From: a virus
Length of the DNA: 42,084 nt
Reading direction: 5' to 3' (one strand)
IMG/VR virus record: IMGVR_UViG_3300006802_000187
Location: 1 to 42,084 of that record
Part shown: piece after piece, positions 16,306-25,069 of the stretch
Position numbering within the stretch: the first letter of the stretch is position 1
How the letters are laid out: each line of letters opens with the position of its first letter
Program-made: the position numbers and the translations under genes
Notes under the pieces: model-generated
Database searches by the model: none
Told to the model about the DNA's origin: nothing
The model's input: only the letters and a program-made list of their open reading frames with translations

Positions 16306-16841
16306 GCCTTGCCCCCAAAATAGTGAATCGCATTCATAGTACTTCTGGCGAAAGTACGTTTTGCCGTTTTAGATTGCAGGTCTGGTTTAACCCAATTGCC
16401 TGTGTGCAATTTTTTTCTTCCACGTTTAGCCAATGCTTGAGTTGGATTTTTGTTCTTCGATTGATACCGGCTGAAATGAAAGTTGTTAATGGCGTGATAG
16501 CTCTCAGCCGCCATGTGTCTGAAGTCTTCGGTTTGTTTTTTTCTTTGATTGATAATCTGTTCCTTCCAGCGATCTTCTCCCATTTTAATATGGTCCATGC
16601 GTGTTTTGGTACGCCAAGAATCAGCGTGGAAGATCCAAACCAGAAGTCTCTCATCTAGAGGTGTATAGACTTTTTTTCCGTGAGGTTTATAAATGGATTC
16701 GGTGACAGGCGTAATTAAACGCCTGCCCCAAACCATTTCTCTCCATAGCTCGAAATAACCCTTTTGGTTATTCCACTCTACGAACAACTTAGAATCATAC
16801 TCCCTAATCTTTCTGCATATGACTCGATCAGGTGTGTACAT
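16302..16841 (-). CDS. Conserved-looking basic phage protein, unknown function
   Basis: 179 residues, rich in Trp, Arg and Lys (YFELWREMVWGRRLITPVT, LLVWIFHADSWRT). Found between the capsid/decoration genes and the adaptor gene, a place where many podoviruses carry an uncharacterised head-completion protein. No motif allows a firmer call. Confidence 0.68.
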   Translation of the reverse strand: MYTPDRVICRKIREYDSKLFVEWNNQKGYFELWREMVWGRRLITPVTESIYKPHGKKVYTPLDERLLVWIFHADSWRTKTRMDHIKMGEDRWKEQIINQRKKQTEDFRHMAAESYHAINNFHFSRYQSKNKNPTQALAKRGRKKLHTGNWVKPDLQSKTAKRTFARSTMNAIHYFGGKA

Positions 16842-16855
16842 CCTAAGCCCTCCAT

Positions 16856-17290
16856 TTATCGACTTTCTCGGTGCTTATTGAATGTATACCGAACGTGGCA
16901 AACAACGCCAGAGATAGCCGCAGCCGATCCCGCAACTGTCGTTGTGAGATACAGTATGGAGCCCTGCGTTAGCGAGTTGTTTGAAGTCACGTTAATTCGA
17001 TAACGTGAATTTGCAATAAGATCGTCCGATGTCCCTGCAGTCGCCGATGTCCCACGAGAGGCAATCGTTGATGATGCAGTGGTCTGCGGATTTATCAGAG
17101 CAAATGCTACGTTTACATCTGAAGCACCTGAAACCCCCTGTAAGGAATAGATGTCAATTGTCTCTACCTTACAAGCATACGGAGCCACAAAAACAGCATC
17201 GTTACGCGTTGCGGTCAAATCACCCAACGACGCTTCGACGTGTCCCTTGAAATACTCCGTTTGCAGGTCTACGTTTTTAGCCCTAATCAT
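16856..17290 (-). CDS. Putative capsid decoration protein
   Basis: 144 residues immediately downstream of the major capsid gene (10 bp gap). It is beta-rich with FVAPYACKVETIDIYSLQG followed by Ala/Ser/Thr loops and a C-terminal beta strand ending in basic residues. Small beta-rich proteins placed right after the capsid gene are usually head decoration or head-fibre proteins. Assignment rests on location and composition. Confidence 0.65.
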   Translation of the reverse strand: MIRAKNVDLQTEYFKGHVEASLGDLTATRNDAVFVAPYACKVETIDIYSLQGVSGASDVNVAFALINPQTTASSTIASRGTSATAGTSDDLIANSRYRINVTSNNSLTQGSILYLTTTVAGSAAAISGVVCHVRYTFNKHRESR

Positions 17291-17300
17291 CTATGGCTCC

Positions 17301-18572
17301 TTACAGATCAGTCTTGATATCCCGAATCATTACAGCCAATTTCGGGTTCGCATCAAGTCCGATGTTTTTGTAACAACGCATGTATGCTTCGTAGCTATCT
17401 TGGTTAGAAACCCTAGATAGAATCGATCCATCATCGTCCGCCCACTCAAGATCAAGAAGCGTATACATTTTGAGCGCCATCTTATTAAAGATCAGCAACG
17501 AGTTAAATGGTGCGAGTCTATCGCGTTCAATTGCTACACCGTTGTATGACAGTCCTGAATGACCACCATCAAATTTAGGAGCCGGACCATTTGTTACATA
17601 ACGTCGATCTCCTGAAACGGAATCCAAGAAAGCACGAACAACTTCATGGTGACCCATGATCATGTCAGCTTCTTTACCCGTATCGGTGTGAATTTTATCG
17701 AAGGCAACCTGCATCAAATTGCCATCGATAATTCGCTCCGTTTGAGAGTTTCCAAGAATCGTTGCGTTCCATGCCGCAACAGTCTGACGGTTGACGTTTT
17801 GGATAGTGGTGCCAGCAAAGGCGTTTGAGCCCCAAATGTTTGATTCCGTGAAAACGTCAATCAAACCTTGAATGCCCATCATTTCTACACCAGATCCACC
17901 AGCGCCTCGGTTGAATACGAAAGTATCCGATTGAGACACAGTAACAGTTGAATCTGAAATGGTCAGAGTATCAACCGTGGTAGCTGGGTTACTTGAAAGC
18001 GCAACACTCACAACTGCCTGAGACGATGCTTGTGCAGTAGGTGATGCTACTGTGCCCAAATCAATCGACTGCCCAGCAGTCAAATAACGACCACCAGGCT
18101 GGCCTGGCTTTTGGAAGCGATTGAAAAGGCTGATTGCTGATGCTGAAGCGCCATCTGCACCCACCTGTGCAATTCGTCCATCCCCAACACCCCAGGTTTG
18201 ACGACCCAAGTCAACAGTGAGGTCATCTACCAACCCTTGCATTTCAGCTTGAGCCGCACCTACGAATGCGTTCTTACCAGCGGCGATAACCTGCCCGGTA
18301 AACTGAACACGTCCGTATTGGTACGTGGCTGAAATACGAACTTCACTGTAGGCTTGGTTACCTGCGGTTGGAAGCGTTCCACTTTCTCCACGAGCACCTA
18401 CACCCGAGTTACGTTGAGTATGAAGAGGGAACCGAACGTGACGACCTGCCCATTCCCGGTCAGATTCATCCAAGACCCGAAACATCTGGACTTGGTTGTT
18501 GACGGTTTCTCGCACCGCCCCTTCATAGAATTCTTTCAAAACTGCATCAAAATTACTTAGCGTCTGTGCCAT
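17301..18572 (-). CDS. Major capsid protein
   Basis: 423 residues following the scaffold gene. The N-terminal arm (LSNFDAVLKEFYEGAVRETV), an extended loop (GRHVRFPLHTQRNSGVGARG), a long helix with LVDDLTVDLGRQTWGVGDGR, and the C-terminal A-domain strands (ADMIMGHHEVVRAFLDSVSG, IERDRLAPFNSLLIFNK, MYTLLDLEWADDDG) match HK97-fold major capsid proteins of podoviruses. It would be the most abundant virion protein. Immediate neighbours (scaffold before, decoration after) support the call. Confidence 0.87.
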   Translation of the reverse strand: MAQTLSNFDAVLKEFYEGAVRETVNNQVQMFRVLDESDREWAGRHVRFPLHTQRNSGVGARGESGTLPTAGNQAYSEVRISATYQYGRVQFTGQVIAAGKNAFVGAAQAEMQGLVDDLTVDLGRQTWGVGDGRIAQVGADGASASAISLFNRFQKPGQPGGRYLTAGQSIDLGTVASPTAQASSQAVVSVALSSNPATTVDTLTISDSTVTVSQSDTFVFNRGAGGSGVEMMGIQGLIDVFTESNIWGSNAFAGTTIQNVNRQTVAAWNATILGNSQTERIIDGNLMQVAFDKIHTDTGKEADMIMGHHEVVRAFLDSVSGDRRYVTNGPAPKFDGGHSGLSYNGVAIERDRLAPFNSLLIFNKMALKMYTLLDLEWADDDGSILSRVSNQDSYEAYMRCYKNIGLDANPKLAVMIRDIKTDL

Positions 18573-18584
18573 TGATCCTCTCCG

Positions 18585-19319
18585 TTATCTGTTGAAAAAC
18601 CGCTTAGCGGCCTCCCCTGCATCTTTAATTGAGGTAATTGGCTTGTCCGGCTTGATTTCAATCCGTCCAGGTCCAGAAGGAATGCGTTGCTTAGCCTTCT
18701 TTTTTTTGTTTTCCAAAAGGTTTCGCAATGCACTCTCAACACGCCCTTTGTTTCTCGTGTGGCTTTCTCTCATGAGGTCGCCTAGATCGGCCTTAGGATT
18801 GACTTTCATCCATCCCAAAACAGCCAAATCATCGGCCTCTGGATATTCCACCTTGAGAGCCCTTAGTTTGGTCTCAAGTTGAGTTTCATTAAGCTGTGTT
18901 GTTACCCCGCCTAAATCACCCCTAAGACGATTAATTTCATCTTTTAGGGATCGAATCTCACGTTCTGATGGATCAAGAACAGAATCGTATTCTGCAGCTT
19001 CTTGTTCCCGCTTAATTCGATTCATGATTCTGAGTTCAGCAGTTTCTAATTCTCGCTGAAGATCAGATTGATACCGGCTCTTCCAACTCTGAAGTTCTTC
19101 CTCCAAAGCCTTGGATTTCTCGTTTACTTCCTTGAAACGAGAATATGGAATTTTTTTATCGTCTTTGGAAAACTCCTCCAAATCCGTTTCTTCTAATTCC
19201 AATTCCTGTTCATCGGTAATGGGCTCTTGAACCTCAGACGCTTCAGGTTCCTGTTTTACGTCACTTCCTTGTTTCTCAGACACATTACCGCGTGGTTTTG
19301 CCGATGCTGCCATTAGCAA
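18585..19319 (-). CDS. Capsid scaffold protein
   Basis: 244 residues, highly charged: a Glu-rich acidic N-terminal third (EVQEPITDEQELELEETDLEE), a long coiled coil at about 55-150, and a basic C-terminus (NKKKKAKQRIPSGPGRIEIK) that would contact the capsid protein. This composition, and its place between portal and major capsid genes, is typical of phage scaffolds. A likely ribosome site (AAGGGG) precedes the start, which lies 148 bp after the portal gene start region. Confidence 0.8.
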   Translation of the reverse strand: MLMAASAKPRGNVSEKQGSDVKQEPEASEVQEPITDEQELELEETDLEEFSKDDKKIPYSRFKEVNEKSKALEEELQSWKSRYQSDLQRELETAELRIMNRIKREQEAAEYDSVLDPSEREIRSLKDEINRLRGDLGGVTTQLNETQLETKLRALKVEYPEADDLAVLGWMKVNPKADLGDLMRESHTRNKGRVESALRNLLENKKKKAKQRIPSGPGRIEIKPDKPITSIKDAGEAAKRFFNR

Positions 19320-19467
19320 TCCCCTTTCTGATTTTTACGAGTATTTTACGCCGCTTCTCTCGTGGGCGATTGGTTCATGCTTTTAATCATGATGATTTGA
19401 CCTAGACTCGAATGGCCTAGATTGGATTTGGGTTTATATTGAACCTATTAAAAACCAATTGCAAGAT
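19320..19467 (-). other. Longest intergenic gap in the structural block, possible internal promoter
   Basis: 148 bp between portal and scaffold genes in a block otherwise packed with overlaps. On the minus strand it holds an AT-rich stretch with a TATAAA-like element (about 19429-19435), a pair of TCTAGG direct repeats 10 bp apart (about 19392-19418) and a 14-codon open frame beginning MIKSMNQSPTREAA. A promoter or processing site to raise scaffold and capsid expression would be reasonable, but no convincing -35 element at standard spacing was found. Confidence 0.35.
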
Positions 19468-21441
19468 TTATTGCACTGGTCTAACAGGCCCAAATTCTGT
19501 TCCAACTGCAGCTTGGTTTTGTTGAGGGACGGCTTGACCTTGTTGAGGTAAACCGCCCCCCTGAAGTGCTGCTATGTGGAGTTGCAGGAGTTGCAAAGTT
19601 TGTTGTTTTCTTTCTGGAATTAACGCCATAAATTCCGGCGTTTGAATGAACTTTGAAAGTTGGTTTACATAAACAATATGATTTTGGAACTGATTTATTT
19701 CAGGCATCTTGCCGTTTTTGAGTTGTTTAATATCCAAGTAAACGTTTTCTTTGAGTTGCTCTAGTTCTTCGGTGAGCTTATCCCAATTGCCAAATCTAAA
19801 TAATTCTAGGAATTGACCTGGATCCTGAATAATTCTCCTGTCCCACATATCAAAAAGAGTTTGTCGTTTGGATCCTCTGAAATCAGGAAACATTGATTCC
19901 ACTTCAATATGGACATCAGTGTGATTTCTAAAATCAGTCCCACGAAAGATATCCATTGAAATTTTTCCACCCGCTCCCATCACTTTCACCACTCGGGGAT
20001 CGGTGTATTCTTCAGTCATCAAAATAAGTTGTTGATTTCCAACGAGTTGAAGCCCTCTTGCGACGTGTCTTAAAATAGGACCAATTGCCTCATCTGCTAA
20101 CTCTGCAGCGTTTTCAATCGCTACACCCGCCGTGAGGTTAGGTGGAGGAGTGACAGAGGACTCTCTTTGACCCCCTACGTCACGAAAATCAATGATAAGC
20201 TCCCGAGGCAATTCCACACTGTACTGGGGCATCGGGGAGAGTCGCGCCTGTTCGGGTTTTGGAACAGCCGGGTTGTACTCAATGACTTCTCCTTCCTCAT
20301 CATTCAGTGCGTCATCTACAACTTGAGATCCCTTAGCCAGCAACCATTTTCCATTAGCAAGTAAACCGGCGTTTTTGACTTTTTGTTGTCGTAATTTATT
20401 AAAAGCCTTTTGAATGGGAATGAGTCGCTCAATTGTAGACTGTCCCCAGAAATGAAACCCGTCTTCTCTTTCGGTAAATTTCACATAAGGGTAGACGTTC
20501 TTTCCAAAATCATTTGGAAACTCGGTCATCATGGCGAGTTCGTTTTCAACCACAACAACCACTAACCCGTCCTCATACTGAGCGTTGGGTTTCATCATGA
20601 AGGTTTTGACGAGAACCGACCCATTAATGGAATCATCCTGAGAAATCTCCGCACCTCTTAGAGCGGTGAAAACCGGGGAAGCCATTCTATCAATAAGCTT
20701 CTCATACTCAGTTTTAATTTCTGATTTTGGTTTTCCTATCTTCCCTTTGAGATGAGGATAAATCGCCTCTACTTCTGCAATAGGAAGAAAGTTTCTCTCA
20801 ATAAGGTAGGGTTGATCGCGGGTTTTAGGAATCGCCTCACTACCAGGGAGAACAGCAAACGCACTTAAAGCATCTGATCTCACCTCACCCATGAAAATCT
20901 TTTCTAACTTTGGAATCCCCTCTTCATCTACAAGGGTCTCGCCATCTTCCTCTGCCTCTCGAATGGACTCGCCTGCAATGGGATCCCATACTGTACGGAC
21001 AAACGCCGTACCCGTAATGAGCATGAGCATAATCATGCGCTCATACTCCTCACTCATGTCAATTTTTCGCCAAAGGTAGGTTAGAGCTTTGTCTGCTCTT
21101 TTCGCCGCTGCTACGTCCTCATCGTCTGGGGTATTGGGGATGACTTTTGCAATCGGATTAGATTTAGTAATCTTTGCATGCCGTGCGTCAATAAAGGAAC
21201 CAATCCGATTAATGGTCAGGGGTTGTTCTTCCCTACTCATTTCCAAAGCACCCGAACGAAGATTATAAGAAAGATTCTGATAGCCTAGATAATAGGCAAG
21301 ATTCACAACCCATTGAAACTCTTTGGGTCTACGCTGGGACAACCTCTCATCATGAAGCGTATTAATGTATTTCACCCAGCCACTTTGAGTGACGGGAAGG
21401 TCGCCTTTTTTACTGTGCTTCGGTAACTTAATCTCTGCCAT
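19468..21441 (-). CDS. Portal protein
   Basis: 657 residues, the length of P22-type podovirus portals. Features include the N-terminal RPKEFQWVVNLAYYLGYQNL and REEQPLTINRIGSFIDAR helices, the wing and stem region with WGQSTIERLIPIQKAFNKLR and KNAGLLANGKWLLAKGS, and a Gln-rich C-terminal barrel segment. It forms the dodecameric DNA gate at the capsid vertex and docks the terminase. Upstream are terminase and a small membrane protein gene; downstream is scaffold. Confidence 0.86.
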   Translation of the reverse strand: MAEIKLPKHSKKGDLPVTQSGWVKYINTLHDERLSQRRPKEFQWVVNLAYYLGYQNLSYNLRSGALEMSREEQPLTINRIGSFIDARHAKITKSNPIAKVIPNTPDDEDVAAAKRADKALTYLWRKIDMSEEYERMIMLMLITGTAFVRTVWDPIAGESIREAEEDGETLVDEEGIPKLEKIFMGEVRSDALSAFAVLPGSEAIPKTRDQPYLIERNFLPIAEVEAIYPHLKGKIGKPKSEIKTEYEKLIDRMASPVFTALRGAEISQDDSINGSVLVKTFMMKPNAQYEDGLVVVVVENELAMMTEFPNDFGKNVYPYVKFTEREDGFHFWGQSTIERLIPIQKAFNKLRQQKVKNAGLLANGKWLLAKGSQVVDDALNDEEGEVIEYNPAVPKPEQARLSPMPQYSVELPRELIIDFRDVGGQRESSVTPPPNLTAGVAIENAAELADEAIGPILRHVARGLQLVGNQQLILMTEEYTDPRVVKVMGAGGKISMDIFRGTDFRNHTDVHIEVESMFPDFRGSKRQTLFDMWDRRIIQDPGQFLELFRFGNWDKLTEELEQLKENVYLDIKQLKNGKMPEINQFQNHIVYVNQLSKFIQTPEFMALIPERKQQTLQLLQLHIAALQGGGLPQQGQAVPQQNQAAVGTEFGPVRPVQ

Positions 21442-21493
21442 ATCAATCTCCAGACATGGCTGGGGTCTAGCCCCTTAGCTCTTAGGAAAGACT

Positions 21494-21700
21494 CTACAGT
21501 GCTACGTGATCTTTTTTGACTATTTTCGGTGGGATCACGGCAGTTTTCCTATTAATTTCTGCGGTGTGAAAATCCCCAAAGTGTTTGGCCATTATCCTAT
21601 CTAACAACTCGCTGCGCTCTTTTAGCGTAACAATTTCCTTAAAAACAATATACGCCAAAAGAAACCCCTCAACAACATAGTGCGTTATATATTGATCCAT
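21494..21700 (-). CDS. Small protein with one membrane segment, between terminase and portal
   Basis: 68 residues. The N-terminal half (HYVVEGFLLAYIVFKEIVTL) could form one transmembrane or amphipathic helix; the C-terminal half is basic (RKTAVIPPKIVKKDHV). It overlaps the large terminase stop by 16 bp. Small membrane proteins occur at this position in other podoviruses with unclear roles (holin-like or packaging accessory). Confidence 0.62.
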   Translation of the reverse strand: MDQYITHYVVEGFLLAYIVFKEIVTLKERSELLDRIMAKHFGDFHTAEINRKTAVIPPKIVKKDHVAL

Positions 21701-23163
21701 TTCTTCCTCTTAATCTTTCTTACTCCTAGTAACTTTACATGCTCCCACTCTTTTCTTTCAAGTGGGGTTAATGCCTCAATCTTTGGGTCTTTGGACGATT
21801 CAGGTTTTTTATCCGATGGGTATGTAATTTGTAATTGCATTTGTAGAGCGTCCAATACGTCGTCATGTTTCAACTGAGGGAAATGAGCGATTTGGTACTC
21901 AAGCTCAATGTGCTCTTTTTTGATGAAGATTTCTTTTGCCTCGAATTTGGGTTGAAGACCCTTAATTCTGGTCTCCTTGGATCTTCTATTATCCGTAGCC
22001 AGTTCTTTAACTGGAAAAACAAAATTCCGTTTCTCCATTTCGTAATTAAGTGTGTGCATAATGGCTTTTTCTAAAATGAATTTCTGCATTCCTACACACT
22101 GCATTGGGTAGCGTTCGGCTAACCTGAAAATCAGATCAATGACTTCGTTTAGATCAAGTTTTACCTCTAGGGCCTCTTGCACATACCAGTTGGAAAAATA
22201 GTCTACTCCCACCACGCAAATGCCAGTTGAGTCGGACTTGTACCCGCCTGACAAAGCGGGGTCCACGGTCATAAAGTAAATGAGTCCTGGTGGATTCTTA
22301 TCGTAGTACTGAATGTAATCTTGCTTAAAAGTTTGTAACTCATCACTAATAGGAAGATTCTGGTACTGACAATTGAAGATGTATTGACCCTGTGTGTCGC
22401 GTTGCTTTTCTAGAAACTCTTTTGTTAAAACTTTAGGCATCAAAAGAGATCCGGGCTTAATCTCCCCATTACCGTCTATTTCGCAGGCGCTTTTCACCAA
22501 TACGTCAAACTGGCTTTTTTCCTCCTCTAGAATATGCCCGTATAAATCGGCTACCGAATACCTAGTACCGTTAATGAAAATCTTTCCCCCTGGGTCTAGA
22601 ATGGATTGAAGCATCCGGTAGTAGTTTAGGGTTTTTCTGATTTGGTCAGGGGTGTTGATATTGTTAAGGGAAACCACGTCGTCCAGATAGATCTGGTCAA
22701 AGTGCATCCCCGTTAACATCCCTCTCTCGAGAGAGCCAGCCGTAACAGTGGGTTCTTTTTTAACCTTAATTCTTTTTGAGACTACAAACTCATCCGGGGT
22801 CCACTTTTGTTTGGAAACAAAATTCCCGTAAAGGGCTTTTAATCTTTGGTTTTTTTCAAAGTGGTTTTTAATTTCATCTACATACTTACGAGCGTTTTTT
22901 TGTGTTTCAGAAACAATCAAAATCCGTACATCTGGATTTTGAACAATTGTGTGTGTCGCGTGTGCGACTGTACCCACCGAGGACTTGAAAGAACCCCGAG
23001 GCATGAGTGTTAGTTTTTTTTCTTTTGAAGAAGGTTTAGTTAAATGCCGACACAGTTCTCTATGGGGTTGAGGGGTCATTTTTGAAAACCCCATTACGTC
23101 CTTAGCAAAGAAGTAAAAGTCTTTGTCGGCCTTATGCCGGACCTTTTCAAGTTTCGTCGTCAT
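21685..23163 (-). CDS. terL: Terminase large subunit
   Basis: 492 residues. ATPase part: Walker A-like LMPRGSFKSS at about 53-62, Walker B IYLDDVVS at about 158, and a following FINGTRYSVADLYG coupling region. Nuclease part: MTVDPALSGG followed by SDSTGICVVGVD at about 297-320 with the first catalytic Asp, and HDDVLDALQ near 450 with the later Asp pair. It powers DNA translocation and cuts concatemers. The start overlaps the small subunit gene end by 17 bp. Confidence 0.93.
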   Translation of the reverse strand: MTTKLEKVRHKADKDFYFFAKDVMGFSKMTPQPHRELCRHLTKPSSKEKKLTLMPRGSFKSSVGTVAHATHTIVQNPDVRILIVSETQKNARKYVDEIKNHFEKNQRLKALYGNFVSKQKWTPDEFVVSKRIKVKKEPTVTAGSLERGMLTGMHFDQIYLDDVVSLNNINTPDQIRKTLNYYRMLQSILDPGGKIFINGTRYSVADLYGHILEEEKSQFDVLVKSACEIDGNGEIKPGSLLMPKVLTKEFLEKQRDTQGQYIFNCQYQNLPISDELQTFKQDYIQYYDKNPPGLIYFMTVDPALSGGYKSDSTGICVVGVDYFSNWYVQEALEVKLDLNEVIDLIFRLAERYPMQCVGMQKFILEKAIMHTLNYEMEKRNFVFPVKELATDNRRSKETRIKGLQPKFEAKEIFIKKEHIELEYQIAHFPQLKHDDVLDALQMQLQITYPSDKKPESSKDPKIEALTPLERKEWEHVKLLGVRKIKRKKWINI

Positions 23164-23617
23164 CTGTATCTACGTCTTGAAAGAGTAGTTCGGCGTCTTC
23201 TGCTGGATCTTCTGAATCATCTTTAGATTGCATGATTTTAATCATCATCTCCAACGCCTTAATTCTCACCCTAAAGTCTACTAGTGTGTGCGGTTTTCCG
23301 TTTTTATCAAACTTTAGAACCTCTGCGTCTAAACAATCTTTTAACTTTTTAGCGACGTACTTCGCATCCACACCATGATCATTTAAGGCGGTTACTAGGG
23401 AGTTGGCTCGTTTCCACTCCTCTTTCATAGACTTTTTTACATAGTGTGAAATTTGGCTTTCTTCTGCGGCTTTTTTGAAATCTCCCTTGGTAACAAGTTC
23501 TGACACAAACTGTCTTTGCCATTCAGGGAGAGAATCAAATTTTGTTTGTTTCGCTTTTGTATTTAAAATTTCCTGAGACAGTGGAGCGCGCTTGAATGTT
23601 GGAACGTTATCAGACAT
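23147..23617 (-). CDS. terS: Terminase small subunit
   Basis: 156 residues from the ATG at 23617 (an upstream start at 23647 would overlap the divergent SSB-like gene). The segment LPEWQRQFVSELVTKGDFKKAAEESQIS is a helix-turn-helix of the small-terminase type; residues 75 onward are helical with an acidic C-terminus (EDPAEDAELLFQDVDTDDD). It recognises the packaging site and regulates TerL. Location directly upstream of terL supports the call. Confidence 0.78.
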   Translation of the reverse strand: MSDNVPTFKRAPLSQEILNTKAKQTKFDSLPEWQRQFVSELVTKGDFKKAAEESQISHYVKKSMKEEWKRANSLVTALNDHGVDAKYVAKKLKDCLDAEVLKFDKNGKPHTLVDFRVRIKALEMMIKIMQSKDDSEDPAEDAELLFQDVDTDDDET

Positions 23618-23641
23618 ATACGGAGTATAGGAGAAATAGAA

Positions 23642-24151
23642 ATGCAATTCAAAGCTAAATCAAAAGCAGACCCTAATGTCATTAGGCTCAAAGATGGTGA
23701 GTCCGTTACGGGTGTCTTTCGTGGTGAACCCGTTGAATACTATCAACACCGTACTCCAGATGGCCAATACGTCCAGGCTGTACAAGGAGAAATGATGAAT
23801 GGAAAGAAGCCTCAATTCCGATTTCGCTTAAATCTTTGCGTTAGAGGAGAAAATGGAGGTTTTGAAGCGAAAGTTTTTGAGAATGGATGGAAGGTTTACG
23901 AACAACTCGCTGCGCTGCAGGAGAGTGGTTATGATTTGGAAACAACTGTCATTAGGCTATCTCGTAAGGGTTCTACGGTCAGTGATACCGTATATACTGC
24001 TTTGCCTGTACCTAATGTCGTGCTTAGCAATGATAATCTTGCTAGCTTGGGGGCAGTTGAGCTAAAGGATTTAACCCCTGCGTTTGCAACTCCATCCCAA
24101 CCGTTGAAACAACCTAATCCAGTTCACACAGAAAGTGACGTTCCTTTTTAG
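23642..24151 (+). CDS. Single-stranded DNA-binding-like protein
   Basis: 169 residues with a beta-rich OB-like body (VIRLKDGESVTGVFRGEPVE, PQFRFRLNLCVRGEN, VYEQLAALQESGYDLETTVI) and a Pro-rich linker ending in ESDVPF. This C-terminal tip closely resembles the DDIPF tail of bacterial SSBs, which recruits replication and repair partners. The start follows a GGAG ribosome site and lies 24 bp from the divergent TerS start. Likely coats ssDNA during phage replication or recombination. No confident family match beyond the fold pattern and tail. Confidence 0.68.
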   Translation: MQFKAKSKADPNVIRLKDGESVTGVFRGEPVEYYQHRTPDGQYVQAVQGEMMNGKKPQFRFRLNLCVRGENGGFEAKVFENGWKVYEQLAALQESGYDLETTVIRLSRKGSTVSDTVYTALPVPNVVLSNDNLASLGAVELKDLTPAFATPSQPLKQPNPVHTESDVPF

Positions 24152-24469
24152 ATGGATTCTAGACTAGAGCACAGACTCACGCTTTGGCATAAACAGATTG
24201 AAAAGATCCGAGAGTTGGAGACGGCATATCTCGAGTTAAAGGCTTCTGAGAAGGCTTTATATTCGGAGATGTTTCTCAAGACTCATGGGAAGAATCTGGC
24301 TGAGCGTGAGGCTCTAGTCCGCTGCTCAGATGAATGGGAGATGTTTATGAAAGGGCGTATTGAGGCTGAGAGTGCCTATAACCATGCAATGCGTCAATTA
24401 GAGTTAAAGAAACAGGCTTTCCAGGCAGAGTATCTTAGTTTGAAGATTGAAGCGGACGGCGTGAGGTAG
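24152..24469 (+). CDS. Coiled-coil protein following the SSB-like gene
   Basis: 105 residues, almost fully helical with heptads (HKQIEKIRELETAYLELKAS and QLELKKQAFQAEYLSLKIEA). It starts immediately after the SSB-like stop without spacing, so translation is probably coupled. Its 3' end overlaps the convergent 77-residue gene by 35 bp. No family recognised; partner function with the SSB-like protein is possible. Confidence 0.65.
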   Translation: MDSRLEHRLTLWHKQIEKIRELETAYLELKASEKALYSEMFLKTHGKNLAEREALVRCSDEWEMFMKGRIEAESAYNHAMRQLELKKQAFQAEYLSLKIEADGVR

Positions 24470-24668
24470 TCTCGAGTCTTTCTAAACGTTTGTCGTGTTT
24501 GTCTAATTCTCTGCCTTGCCAGTTTGTTCTTTCAATCACTACAGCCACGTTTTGATTCAAATCCTTCACTGAGGCCGTTAAATCATCCAATGTCCTCATC
24601 CCCATGTACCCTAAAGCTGAAATCACTACATAAAACAATAGATGTATGTATTGATCCAACTTTTCCAC
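24435..24668 (-). CDS. Small membrane-anchored coiled-coil protein
   Basis: 77 residues: transmembrane helix at about 8-24 (IHLLFYVVISALGYMGM), then a coiled coil (LDDLTASVKDLNQNVAVVIE followed by LDKHDKRLERLET). The layout resembles inner-membrane spanins or XhlA-like proteins, but the lysis genes are elsewhere (39.8-41.5 kb), so the role is open. Confidence 0.58.
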   Translation of the reverse strand: MEKLDQYIHLLFYVVISALGYMGMRTLDDLTASVKDLNQNVAVVIERTNWQGRELDKHDKRLERLETTSRRPLQSSN

Positions 24669-24708
24669 ATATTGATAATATCACCCGAGTGCGCTTAAGA
24701 TAACCCCA

Positions 24709-24897
24709 ATGGAATTATTGGTTGAATATATTCAAGATTCTCGGGCTAGAGAGGTCATTTTCTGGACTGTGATTGCGGTATCTCTTTTAGGATCAACCAT
24801 GGATATTATTCAGTTTATTCAAATGATTAATGAATGGAGACGAAATGGAAGAAAAAAGACAACTCGTAATTGCCCTTCTACCCGCAGTAAGCGCTAA
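24709..24897 (+). CDS. Small single-span membrane protein
   Basis: 62 residues with one hydrophobic helix at about 17-39 (VIFWTVIAVSLLGSTMDIIQ) and a basic tail (WRRNGRKKTTRN). Its last 53 bases overlap the next gene, whose ribosome site (GGAG) lies within it. The ribosome site of this gene itself is weak. Could be a holin-type or membrane-anchor protein; no family recognised. Confidence 0.5.
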   Translation: MELLVEYIQDSRAREVIFWTVIAVSLLGSTMDIIQFIQMINEWRRNGRKKTTRNCPSTRSKR

Positions 24898-25069
24898 ACA
24901 TTCTGGCTGGGGACCTCGGTCCATTTACCATGAGGCGTGTAAGTGGGCTAAAGAGATTGAGCGGTACATGAATAAGGACTTTCCTACTTCTTCGGATACG
25001 CCCGAAGTTGAGTCCCCCCAGAAAGAGAAGCGCCGGGGATTTTCTGACCGCTTTCAAGCGCGGACTTAA
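24845..25069 (+). CDS. Small hypothetical protein
   Basis: 74 residues starting at the ATG preceded by GGAGACGAA. The first half is helical with SGWGPRSIYHEACKWAKEIE; the C-terminus is charged and Ser/Pro-rich. It overlaps the convergent Gp157-like gene by 86 bp at the 3' ends. No recognised domain. Confidence 0.5.
   Translation: MEEKRQLVIALLPAVSAKHSGWGPRSIYHEACKWAKEIERYMNKDFPTSSDTPEVESPQKEKRRGFSDRFQART

Noticed and set aside
16334-16654. 106-codon minus-strand frame inside the 179-residue gene
   Set aside because: Alternative frame of a longer gene that is coupled by overlap to its neighbour; no independent ribosome site.
24435-24668. 77-residue membrane/coiled-coil protein as the phage i-spanin
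   Set aside because: It is 15 kb from the lysis genes and has no overlapping lipoprotein gene; the 39987-40208/39791-40054 pair fits better.
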